Shown: in pieces, positions 23,379 through 33,243 of the stretch
How positions within the stretch are numbered: the first letter of the stretch is position 1
Layout: each line of letters begins with the position of its first letter
DNA from: Emiliania huxleyi CCMP1516
Taxonomy: Eukaryota > Haptophyta > Isochrysidales > Noelaerhabdaceae
DNA: 64,000 bases
Direction of reading: 5' to 3'
NCBI RefSeq assembly: GCF_000372725.1
Contig: NW_005200774.1
Location: 200,533-264,532 of the forward strand
Translations under genes and position numbers: made by a program
Notes under the pieces: generated by a model
Seen by the model: only the letters and a program-made list of their open reading frames with translations
The model's database searches: none
Told to the model about the DNA's origin: nothing

Positions 23379-24497
23379 AAGTGGAGGGACCACTTGACGG
23401 TCGCGGCCTTCCGACTCGCGCCTCCGCCTCACTGGCAGCCACTATTGTACGTAGCCCTGGCCGGTCCGCGTGCGGAGTTGAAGTTCCGGAGTGAAAATTC
23501 CAACGCGTTTTCTCTCACGGTGACCAAAAAATGTCCACCTCAGAGGCACCTCCGAAGGCAGGCCGCCGCACGCCGGCGACACAGCTCCAGCTGTTGAACT
23601 GACCCGCAGCTCCTCTCAGAGCGGGAACTGTGACAAAAGTTGACTTGAGGCGGTTGTCAGGAATCATCATACGGATCACGTGGTGGCTCTTTCATGACGG
23701 GAGACCGCCCGACCACTCCTGGGTGGCACTGCCATCGGTGTCGCTCGACGTCCTGTCGACAGCGATCAGTGTGCCGACAGCGACACAGACCATGTGGGAC
23801 GCGTCGAGTATCGACCTCTACTGCTTACCCAGCCTTCGAGTGTATCCTGGCTGTGGTCACCCACCCACTGGTGTCCATCTCAGAGCAGGAGGTCATGAGG
23901 GTCGATGGGAGTGCCAACCCCACAATGCCTAAAGACCCAGCCCAGTACCCCCAACCGCAACCCCCGCCCGTCCCGGTGGCGGTGCCGCCGGTGCGGCGGT
24001 CCGGGCGGCGAGCGCGCGGCGAGCACTCCGGAGTCTTTAAAAGAAATAGAAAACACCAACGCGACATAAATAGAACAAAACGCAACACAAAATCTGCCAA
24101 CCACCACGTAGCATAAACGGCGCGTCACACCCGCCAACGCGCGCGCACCATCAAGCTCGCCCCTCAGTGCTCTCTCCCACATCTGTGTATATCGCGAGCG
24201 GCAGTCTTGTGGCGGAGAGCTGACCCGACGCCCCTCCCCGAGGCACATGCCTACACCCTCACCCCGATGCTTCTTCCCTCGCATGTCCCTCCCCCCTCGG
24301 CCTCGCGCCCCGCACCCCGCGAGTCCTCACACCGCAGCGCCGCCCGCCGGCCTCAGCAGCGCAGCGCAAACGCAGACACAGCGCCTGCGCAGAACCCGCC
24401 CCGTCGATTGGATCGCCGCAGTGCCCCTCCCCTCGCCCGCCTCCCCACCATCTCACAGCGCTGCTGCAGCCGGGCTGTCTGCAACTCTCCGCTCGGA

Positions 24498-27314
24498 TCA
24501 GCAGGGCAGTGCGCCGCGGCGCGGGCCGAGGACGTTCTGCGGCGGAGGCATGTCTCCCAGCCCGAGGATGCCGACGCAGTTGAGGTCCTCGAAGCACTGC
24601 TGCAGCCGCGCGTTAGTCGAGTCCTCCGCCGACCGGAGGCAGGCGCGCGGGTCGTAGAACTTCTGCGGCGCGTGGAGGGGGGAGGGGGGAGGGGGGAGGG
24701 GGGAGGGGGGAGGGGGGAGGGGGGAGGGGAGAGTGATCCGGCGGCGGTGCGTGTCGCGGTGCGGTAGGGTGAGGAGAGTGTCTCGGGAGTGGCGCCGCGC
24801 CTTGTTTGGCTTGTCGGCGCCGTCCGGGTTGCCGATCTGCGAGTTGAGGTACGGCTCATACTTCTTGTAGTATGCGCGGATGCCGTCCCAGTAGGACCTA
24901 TCGCCGGCAGGCGCCAGTAGTGGGGCGGGTGGGACCAGGAGGCGGTGTGCTGCCAGAGCGCGCGACCACTGCGTGTCCGTGTCGATGTTCATCTTGACCA
25001 CGCCGTAGTCGATCGCCTGCTCGGGATCAGCCGAGAGAGGACAGGATCGGGCCGGGATCGGCCGAGGTGGCCCGCCGTGGCGGGGTTCGCCTGCTTGATG
25101 TCCTTGAGGTCGGAGCCCGACCCTCCGTGGAAGACAAAGGAGACGGGCTTGGCGTCGCTGGAGGACACCTTCCCAAAGCGAGGTGCAACCGGTGCACACT
25201 TGGACGAGACGTGCAGCCGAGGTGTAGCCGAGCTGCGGCCGAGATACGGCCGAGGTACGGCCGAGGTACGGCCGAGGTACGGCCGAGGTACGGCCGAGGT
25301 ACGGCCGAGGTACGGCCGAGGTACGGCCGAGGTACGCGTCGTCTCGCACCTTGTCGGCGATGAAGGTCTGGGCATTGCCCAAGATCTCGGGGTCGAGCTT
25401 GACGTTGCCTAATCAGCACACACTCACCGGTCTCGCCAAGATTCCGACCACGAGTGTCGGGGGGGTCGAGCTCGGCGTTGCCCGGGGCATAGACGCCGTG
25501 CACGTTGCCAAAAGCGGCGGCGACGGTGAAGCGGCCGTTTGGGACGGCGGAGAGCTTCTCATACACCTGCCAGACCCGCAAACACGCCGTGGAGCGGATC
25601 AGGGACACGCCGCCTCGAGACGCCAGCTGCAGGGGCAGCTTCGGCGCAGACCTGCCAGATCTCCTCGGGCTTGGAGTAGAGGTCCTCCGGGTTGGCATCC
25701 TCGTTGTCCACCCCGTCCTCCTCGCCGCCCGTGATGCCTACGCCACACCTCGCGGACATGTCGCGGACGTGTCCGGACTGCCGCACCCGTCGCCCTCCTC
25801 CGTCTTGGGCTGCCAAGCTCCATCTCGAGCAGCATGTCGAGCTTGGCCATCCGCTGCAGGTAGCTCACGCAAATGTCGATGTTCTCCTCGAGCGGCTCCT
25901 GACCTCGGGCAAGCCTCGGGGGATCGCCCGGGGCCCCTCTAACCCCGGCCCAATCTCGGCCCGATCTCGGCCCGATCTCGGCCCGATCTCGGCTCGATCT
26001 CGGCCCAATCTCGCGTCGCCTCGGAGAGGTCGATCATGTGCGACGAGAAGAGGGGCTCGCGGTGCGCCGCATAGTACCTATCACCAAGGCTCCGGCGAGG
26101 ATCCGGCGAGGCCCCGAGCCAGTCGGCTCGCGCTGCGCTGCGTGGCACCGCTCCGACGCGGCCAGCATCCCGTCGAGCCACGGCAGCAGGTTCTTGGCGC
26201 AGTGGTCGGTGTGCAGGATCACCGGCACTCCGTACTGCTCCGCCATGGCCCGCACGTGGTAGGCGCCTGCAGCACGGCACAGAGAGGCGGCGACAACACT
26301 TGCTCAGCGAGGAGCGCCCTCGCTTGCACGCCTTCCAGCGAGCTCCTCGGCGAAGTCTTCTAGGAAGTGTCTAGGAAGTGTCACGTCTTCCAGCCAGCTC
26401 CTACACAGTCTGCTACACAGTACGCCCCGCGCAGCGCCGAGGGTCGCGGAGGAGGAGGCGCATCCGCCGCCGCGCTGCCGCCACTGGGACCACCCGAGAC
26501 GGGGAACTGACTACGAAGTGTCTAGGAATGTCTACCGCGGGCCACCCGAGACGGCGCCGGCGATGGCAGCCTTGTAGTCGGTGTTGTCGAGGCCCTTGCC
26601 AGCGTAGAACTGCGAGCCTGCAGAAAGGCTCCGAGGCGGTTCGGGGGTGGCTCGGCACGAGGCGCTGTCGCATGTCGCACGCCACGCCTCCCAACGAGAA
26701 CTGGATGATGATTGGCGCGTGTCTAGGAAGTGTCTAGCAAGTGTCCAGGAAGTGTCTAGGAAGTGCCTCCCGACGAGAACTGGATGATGATTGGCGCGTC
26801 CGCCTTGCGCGCCGCCTCGAGGCAAGTGTTGACGGACGAGGACGTGACGCAGTTGACCGCCGGGATGGCGTACCGATTCTCCTTTGCGTGCTGCAGCAGG
26901 TCGACGAGCGCCTGTCGTGCATGCGCGGGGCTCCTCTCTCCTCCCACTCCCTCCTCTCCATCTCGTACTCCGCTCCACCAGGGAAGCGCCTGGCCCGTCA
27001 CGACGCCCGGGTGGACCGAGGGAGGGAGGTTGGGATACGACGCCACCGCGCACTCGTCCACGCAGGGCAGGCCAAGGTCGTCCGCAAACCTAAGGAGCGG
27101 GTGCGGGACCGTTTCAGGCGGAAGCCGTCGTCGCGCTTGCTGCGCCAGCCGAGACGGGCAGGCACCTTGCTCCGCGGCGCAGGCCAAGCTTCTGCAGCAA
27201 GCCGAGGCGCGGAGCGGACGCGCGGCTGCTGACCGACGCTGCGCTTGTCCGCGCGTGCGGCGCAGCGACGGTGGGCGAGTAGGCCAGTGCGGCGGCGGCG
27301 GAGAGCGTGAGCAT
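24498..27314 (-). CDS. Class II fructose-bisphosphate aldolase, probably plastid-targeted
   Basis: Fourteen exons in gene order: 27314-27166, 27089-26990, 26911-26767, 26617-26546, 26266-26149, 26077-26020, 25898-25814, 25737-25652, 25566-25482, 25408-25338, 25168-25091, 25016-24964, 24897-24801, 24662-24498. They give 453 aa; an upstream ATG at 27356 is also in frame. The leader MLTLSAAAALAYSPTVAAPH suggests organelle import. Metal and substrate motifs appear in order: KENRYAIPAVN, APIIIQFSSGG, VPVILHTDHC, FSSHMIDLSE, MELGITGGEEDGVDN, AAAFGNVHGVYAPGNVKL, FVFHGGSGS, VVKMNIDTDTQW and YDPRACLR. The enzyme cleaves or forms fructose-1,6-bisphosphate in glycolysis or the Calvin cycle using Zn2+. 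Nine of 13 introns use GC donors. Confidence 0.93.
24677..24732. repeat. GGAGGGG tandem repeat in the last aldolase intron
   Basis: A 7-bp unit repeats about eight times within intron 24800-24663. Confidence 0.9.
25237..25337 (-). repeat. 11-bp tandem repeat in an aldolase intron
   Basis: The + strand unit GGTACGGCCGA repeats about nine times inside intron 25337-25169, starting almost at its 5' splice site. Confidence 0.9.
26694..26800 (-). repeat. Duplicated aldolase exon end plus CTAGGAAGTGT units
   Basis: The 3' end of exon 26911-26767 is repeated with few changes at 26694-26728, inside the following intron. Between the copies lie several CTAGGAAGTGT/CCAGGAAGTGT units. The same unit also occurs in aldolase-intron DNA at 26358-26380 and 26515-26530 and in a SEC14 intron at 2931-2950. 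Confidence 0.85.
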
Positions 27315-27783
27315 TGAGCTCCGACCGAATGGCAACTCTCGGAATGAAAAAACCACGGCCTCCCGCAGGAAAAAGGAGATAGGGCATTGGAGGAAACACA
27401 GACACAGAAACTCGGCGAGAGACTGCGAAGAGAGATAGGAAGAGGCGGACGCCCAAGGGTGGGCGACGGCTAGCGCACCATACCCCTCTCCTTAAAATCC
27501 CTGTGTGTGGTGGCGGCGTGCGCCGTGCCGTCCTCCCATCCCTCTCTTGGGTTGTCCGTTTTCTTTCTTTTCTTTTAGCCACAGAAACTCACAATACACG
27601 TGCGCTTCGCTCCCCCAACCCTTCCCGTGAGTAATAGAGTCCCGAACCCTGCCACAGCCCACCCACACAGGCAGGGCCGGCTGGGATAGTGCACCCTACA
27701 ACTGAGAGAGCGGGGGCAAAGACGAGATCAGCGAGGTCAAACTTTGGACCCCCCTCCGGGGTGGCTTGCCCGTTGGGGTCGGC

Positions 27784-28230
27784 CGCGCCGACACCGGAGG
27801 CAACCCCGGCTCCGTTGGAGACAAGTTCGCCTTCGGCAACACCGAAGAGCGCGCCCGCCTTGCAAACATGGGCTGCAAGCAACGCGGGTTCCGTGGTCAA
27901 CGGGCGTTCGACCACACCACCGGCCAAGGCTACGTCAAGTCACAGCGTGGCCACTACCATGATGGGATCTTCACCAAACGAAACAAGTTCAACCTGCTTC
28001 TCCACGAGACATTCGGCGGCGGCTTCTCGCCGCCTGCAGTTGCAAACATCAACCGCCTTGCGCGCAAGGCTCAACGCTCGGGCGTTGACCGCACCGCGTA
28101 CCCTCCCCACTCCCGCCTCTCATTTGTGTCACACCACGCGGAACGCATCTCCATCGCTTCGGTGAAGGGGGTGAACCGTGCCATCCTCGATCGCCGTGCG
28201 GGTAGTACAAGTACATACAACATATATGCT
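27784..28230 (+). mobile_element. Retroelement-like ORF remnant
   Basis: An open frame without a plausible start encodes GNTEERARLANMGCKQRG, YHDGIFTKRNKFNLLLHE, TFGGGFSPPAVANINRLARK, DRTAYP and FVSHHAERISIA. The 'E.FGG.sp.aV..l..lAr...' and 'HH...iSiA' pattern is one I associate with ORFs carried by repetitive elements in algal genomes. It lies directly upstream of the Maf gene on the same strand. No reverse transcriptase motif is visible, so it is a fragment at best. Confidence 0.4.
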
Positions 28231-28276
28231 AACGCTTCAGGTCGCTCACGCGACCCACGCGCCTGTCGCTGCGACG

Positions 28277-29152
28277 ATGGATGCGGCGCTGCGCGCTGCG
28301 GTGCGGCTGCCGCCGCAGTTCTCGTCTCTCATCCTGGGGTCGCAGTCTCCGTCGCGACGGGCGCTCCTCGCCGCAGCACTCGGCCACGGAGACGCTGAGC
28401 AGGTGCTGATTCGCACTCACAAGCATGCACACACACGCTCGCACAGTCGCTCACTCGGAACTTCTTTCTCCTCGCGACGCTGGCCTCACCCTCACCCGCA
28501 CCCACAAGGTCGAGTGCATTGTGCCGGACATCGACGAGAAGGCGATCGGGGACCGCGCTTCCGACCCAGAGCGGCTAGTGCTCGCCGTCGCCACTGCCAA
28601 GGCAGATGCTCTCGTCGCGCGGTGGGGCTGCCTAGATGCTTTCTCCAGCCTGCACGCGACACCGCGGAGGAAGAGAGCGTCTCCACACGCCGGCGTTTTT
28701 TCTTTTCACGCTCCAGGCTCGCGGACGAGGGGCGGCTCTCGGAGCTGGGCCGGCGCGGGGCGGTGCTGGTCTGTGGAGACCAGGTGGTGACCTACAACGG
28801 CGCTGTCCGCGAGAAGCCGGCAGACGCCGATGAGGCGCGAGCCTACATCGCCGACTACGGCCTCGCGCCTTGCTCGACCGTCGGCGCCCTGGTGCTGCAC
28901 GACGCTGCGAGCGGCAGGCGCGCGTCCGGCGTCCACGTGGCGCACATCCACTTTGACCCTTTCCCGCCGGCGGTGGTGGACGCCCTCGCCGCCGACCCGG
29001 TCTGCCGGAGGTGCGCCGGAGGGCTGATGGTCGAGCACCCCGCGTGCGCGCCGTACCTGCGCCAGATCGACGGAGGCGTCGACTCGGTGATGGGGCTGTC
29101 GACGCGGCTCCTCGCCACTCTGCTCGGCTCCCTCTCGGACGGCGCATCGTAG
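28277..29152 (+). CDS. Maf-like nucleotide pyrophosphatase
   Basis: Three exons, 28277-28402, 28509-28621 and 28717-29152, give 224 aa. Family signatures are LILGSQSPSRRALLAA (the Maf N-terminal S-x-R motif), VECIVPDIDEKAI, ATAKADALVAR, VLVCGDQVVTYNG (catalytic Asp region) with REKP, and the C-terminal GGVDSVMGLSTRLL. Maf proteins hydrolyse non-canonical or modified nucleoside triphosphates to monophosphates. Both introns are ordinary GT-AG, unlike those of most neighbouring genes. An in-frame ATG at 28178 would add 33 residues without homology. Confidence 0.88.
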   Translation: MDAALRAAVRLPPQFSSLILGSQSPSRRALLAAALGHGDAEQVLIRTHKHAHTRSHSRSLGTSFSSRRWPHPHPHPQGRVHCAGHRREGDRGPRFRPRAASARRRHCQGRCSRRAVGLPRCFLQPARDTAEEESVSTRRRFFFSRSRLADEGRLSELGRRGAVLVCGDQVVTYNGAVREKPADADEARAYIADYGLAPCSTVGALVLHDAASGRRASGVHVAHIHFDPFPPAVVDALAADPVCRRCAGGLMVEHPACAPYLRQIDGGVDSVMGLSTRLLATLLGSLSDGAS

Positions 29153-29444
29153 TACGTACAACATGTACGCATGTGCTTGTGCATGTGCGCATGTGCATGA
29201 ATAAGAAGGGAGTAGCGGCCTCGTGCTAAGCGGCGGCTAAGCGGTCGATCACAGCGACACAGGCAGCAGGGTGGGTGTGTGTGGGGGGGTGGGGGGTGGG
29301 GGGGGTGAGCGTCCAGGCGACTAGGTAGATCCGCCCGATCCTTAAAAGCTTAAACATAAAAAAAATTCTGCACCGGGGCGATTGCAATTGCATGTGATTC
29401 GATGCGAGAGATTCGCAATCAGTGGCGGGTGGGGGGGCGAGAAG

Positions 29445-29445
<1 letters not shown>

Positions 29446-29477
<32 letters not shown>

Positions 29478-29478
29478 A
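29446..29478. repeat. (GGC)n microsatellite
   Basis: About 10 units in the Maf downstream region. The interval 29153-29660 otherwise contains only G-rich low-complexity sequence. Confidence 0.9.
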
Positions 29479-29749
29479 GCGGGGAGGGCGGCGGCGGTCG
29501 GTAGGGCTAGGGGGGGTGGGTCCCGGAGGCCGGAGCCTCCGTCCGTCCCTCCTCGAGCGACGACGAGCGCAGCGAGACAAAGACGGTAGCGGGGAGGGGA
29601 GGGAGGAGGGTTGTCGGCAGTAGGGAGTCCCTAAGCAAAGGGAGTAGCGACGGAGGTGCGCACCGCATATGCGCACGAGTCCCCTCCGCCCGGCCAGGCC
29701 GCTCCGTCTGTTCCGGAGGGCTGGGAAGCAGCTCCGAGTGAGCGTGGCG

Positions 29750-30261
29750 ATGGTTGCTCCGATCTCCATCACGTTTGCTGCCCTAGCCGTTGCCGGCCTC
29801 AATGCCACCGCCCTGTCTGGCCGAATCGAGGCGGAGCCGCCCGAATCCGTGCTCGATGCGTGGGAGACAATACCGTGGCTCGCGTCCACCCTCGACATGC
29901 GCGGCAACAACCCGTGTGGCCTGCACGATTGCAAACAAAGACAGCACAAGTCCGGCAGAGGGTTGAGGTGGTGGGAGAAGAACAAGCCGCGCATGGGGAG
30001 GTGGTGGGAGATGAAGGGGCGCCACGAGAATGGGACCGCGTTGAAGCGCACGCACGACACCCTGGAGCACCTGCACATCGGGAACGGGATGCGATTCCCC
30101 CATGTCCATGTCCAGCATGCCGTGTCATCGCATTTTTGTTAGCAAGTGGTGTTGCCCTACGTGTGACCCTGGCATCATCTCTCTTTTAGCAAGTGGTGTT
30201 GCCCTCCGTAGACACCCACAAGAGAGCAGAGCTCGCGACCGACAAGCGGTCTCAATCGTAG
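29750..30261 (+). CDS. Small secreted protein of unknown function
   Basis: Exons 29750-30118 and 30190-30261 give 146 aa. The leader MVAPISITFAALAVAGLNA is signal-peptide-like; an ATG at 29669 would extend it. The mature part is Trp- and His-rich (GRGLRWWEKNK, MGRWWEMKGRH, EHLHIGNGMRFPHVHVQH) and ends QVVLPSVDTHKRAEL and then TAG. I do not recognise a family. The intron starts GC. An 18-bp block at its 3' splice site is duplicated upstream (30141-30158 and 30188-30205), so two acceptors exist. The last 10 bp overlap the 3' end of the convergent MFS gene. Confidence 0.55.
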
Positions 30262-32452
30262 CCGAGTTTCTCGACATGCCTGCGCATGGCAATCCTCTCT
30301 GCCGGCAGCTTGTGCGCACGGATACGCCACGCGAGGCAGAGGGAGGCGCCGAGGCCGACGAGGTTGAGCAGAGCGACCACCAGGAAGGACGCCTGCCCAC
30401 GTTAGAGGCGGGTGGGCAGCTTTTCACAAGGTGCCGCCGGGACAAGGCCAGAATAAGCCTGGTAGCAGTCGGGCCCGACGCAAGTGATGGTGCCGTGCCG
30501 TGTTGCCGCGGCTTGGTATAGGCCGGGCATGAGCTCGAGCGAGATGCAAAAGGAGGCGACGGCCTGGCAGACAAACTGCACGCCGCATATGACACCAAAC
30601 TCACGTCGGCCGTACCTGCGGGAGTGAGGGCGCCACTGGGAAGTGTGGTACTGCTTTTGCCGAGCGGCAAGAGAGCGTACATCTCGTTAAGCACGGGCAA
30701 GAAGAGGGTGAGGAAGCCTCCAAAGGAGAGAGCGGAGAAGAAGACGCCCAGCATGATGCTGCTGATATTCGGGAGGGCGAGGAGGCACTGGCTGACCAAC
30801 GCGCTCGCCGAGACGATGGGGATCATTGAGACGCGGCTAAGGATGTGCTGGCACCTAAAGCTGACTGACGACTTCATTGCAGGGCGGCTCCATCGGCAGG
30901 CTGCGTAAGAATATGTGGCGACTTGTCCGACACGATGCCCACCGCCACCCGCACAACGGTCGAGGTGAGCGCGAAGAGGCCGACGGCGAGGCCGGTGTCG
31001 TCGGGGTCCGCGGCGCTCTCGAGAACAAAAGCCAAGTTCTGGTTGCTCGCGTTTCCCGCACCTTGGTGGTTAAGATCGGGCCAGGGAGGCTGTGACAGCC
31101 GGGGCAGGCGTGCATTGACAATGGTAGAGATCATACCGAGAATGGCAAAAGCCACGAACCAAATCAGCCAGAACTCGCTGCCCCGTACCGCCACGCAGAA
31201 CGGGATGCCAGCATACTCGGAAGAGGGCGCGGCCTCTCCCCTCGAGAGCACCTCGTACCTACTCACAGCCAGCAGATGTGAGGAGCCTTGCAGCCAGATC
31301 CGCCTCCGGAGAGAGGTCCCCGCGCCCCGACACGCTGTGGCGGCTCGAGAGGAAGCTCGTCCGGCGGCGGAGTTTTGTCGCCGCCTCAGCCACGAGAATG
31401 GTGGTGCGGAGCGAGACCCTCTGCTTCGTGGAAGGGAGGAAGATGATGCACGCGGGTGCGGCCGCGATGGCGAGCGCGGCGTACCCAAACGCCGGTGTGG
31501 GTCCCATAAGTCCGGCCGAGCGGAGAGAGCTCGCCTGGCCGAGGGGTGGCCGAGATCAACCGAGAGCAGACGAAGCTGAGCCGGCGTGAACCGAGATATC
31601 GCCGCAGAGGAGGCTCACCGCGACGGTGCAAATAGCCACAGCGAGCGCGGACACGACGGCGAAGACTAGCTTGACCGTGTCGGCCTAGTGGAATCGAACA
31701 GGGTGGGGATTGTCGTTGAACTCGGAGTAGAAGGGCCGGTCGGAATGCCCTGAGTCATCGCACACATGGTCAAACGGGCGTCGGTAATCCTCGCCCTCGG
31801 GTAGCACGACGATCCCAGAGGCGGTGAGGCATGAGAGGGTTAGGACAGTCGCCGCGGCGCACGCGAGGTACGATGCGAGCGAGCTGACCACGGCAAAGAC
31901 GTTCACCCAGAGGAGCGCCCACAGCCCGGCCGAGGTGGCGAGCACTGCTTTCATGTAGCCAACCACCGCCGCGCGCTCGTGCGGGAAGGAGAGCGAGCAG
32001 GCCATCGAGGCCGAGAGGTCGAGGAGGTTGCCGCATGCATACCCGGCGAGCACAGAACCGGCTGTGGCGAGGGTGAGCTTTGCGCGGGAAGAGAGTCGGT
32101 CGGAGAATCTGACGGCAGTGAAGAGAGTGAGGTAGCCCAAGCAAGCCATACCTCCCCCAAGCAGGACTGTGCGGCGCGGGCCGAGCGCGTCAAAGGCGCG
32201 GCCTCCGAGAAACGCGAAGAAGGTGCCGAAGAAGATGGCCGCGCCGATGGACATTGTCTGCCCCGTCGTGAGCCCCAGCACGTCGCGCAGCTCCGCCTGC
32301 CACGCACCCATCGCCAGGATGGCACCCGCACTGTACTCGGTGGCAGCGCTGCAAAGGATCAGTCGCCACCGGCGGCGCATGGAGTCGTCGTCACTGCTGC
32401 TGCCCGCCGACGAACCGCCGGTTAGGACCGCGCCCTCCTTCACGGTGTCCAT
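30252..32452 (-). CDS. Major facilitator superfamily transporter (nodulin-like/SLC43-like)
   Basis: Eight exons in gene order: 32452-31766, 31684-31592, 31534-31287, 31258-31137, 31061-30923, 30854-30677, 30599-30435, 30392-30252. They give 590 aa. A hydrophilic Ser/Asp N-terminus precedes the first six-TM bundle (EYSAGAILAMGAWQAEL, IGAAIFFGTFFAFLGG, FDALGPRRTVLLGGGMACLG). A cytosolic loop follows, then the second bundle (EFWLIWFVAFAILG, GLFALTSTVVRVAVGIVSDK, SIMLGVFFSALSFGGF, FLVVALLNLVGLGASLCLA). The GPRRTVLLGG and GIVSDK segments correspond to the MFS loop 2-3 and 8-9 motifs. The substrate is unknown. Three of seven introns use GC; one is only 28 nt (31286-31259) and deserves checking. Confidence 0.82.
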
Positions 32453-32755
32453 GTCCCTAAACTCCTCTGCGCGCTCACTGCGAACGCTGCTGGCAAAGCG
32501 GGACGCACGATGACACGGAAAGTTCTTGCTTGTCTCCGTGCCCAGTGTCGTGATGATAGGAAGCTGCTCAGTCTCGCCAAACGAGGCCCGTGAAGAGGCC
32601 ACCCCTGGCGAGGTACTCCCACGCCTCTCGGGGTTTTTGTCTGGCCGAGTCAACCCGTGCTGGGGCGAGCCTCGGCGAGACTGCGTCAGCTGTTCCCACA
32701 GCAGGCTGGAAGTACCTCGCCAGGGCCACCCTCGCTTGAAGCGCCTCTCCAGCCC

Positions 32756-33063
32756 TCGGGCGGGCGGCGGCGCCGTGGTCGCCGGCAAGCCACTCGCTCT
32801 TCCCCGCGGCAGCCCGCGCGCGGGCGGCGCTCCTCGTCCTCTCGATCTACGAGATCCACGAGCGGTACCAACCACCTCGACTCGGCAGGAGCCACGAACG
32901 GCATCGCGGCGCTCGACTTTGGCCACTGCGTCTTGGGCTTCGCCATCACGCGCGAGACGCAGTAGGGGAGTTGCAGTTGGTTCGCGCCCTCACGCTCACG
33001 GCCGACGGCGCTGTCTTTGAGTTGGCGCGCACCGTGCTGCTGCACGCGGTGGCGAGCGAGGGG
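32756..33063 (+). pseudogene. Duplicated 3' end of the ankyrin gene
   Basis: About 300 bp here match 34580-34881, the 3' end of the downstream ankyrin gene, at near identity, starting GCGGGCGGCGGCGCCGTGG. A 3-bp insertion after 'CGGTACCA' and a few substitutions distinguish the copies. No ankyrin repeats precede this copy, so it is a truncated duplicate. The following 33105-33240 also matches 34905-35035. Confidence 0.8.
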
Positions 33064-33243
33064 TAGGGGTAGAGTGCGTGAGGACGCATGACGGGACGAC
33101 GTATACTACCGCGCGGCTCCGTCGAGCTCCCTCGGCAAGCTCGAGCTGCTGGCGCTGCAATGTCGTCGCTTCTCCCTCGACAGCGTTGGCCATTGGCGGG
33201 CCGGGATTTTGGAGTGGCGAAGGTTTTTCTTCTTCCTGGCGGC

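Noticed and set aside
28178..28276. Upstream start for the Maf gene
   Set aside because: The added residues have no homology and overlap the retroelement-like remnant; 28277 sits right before the conserved start.
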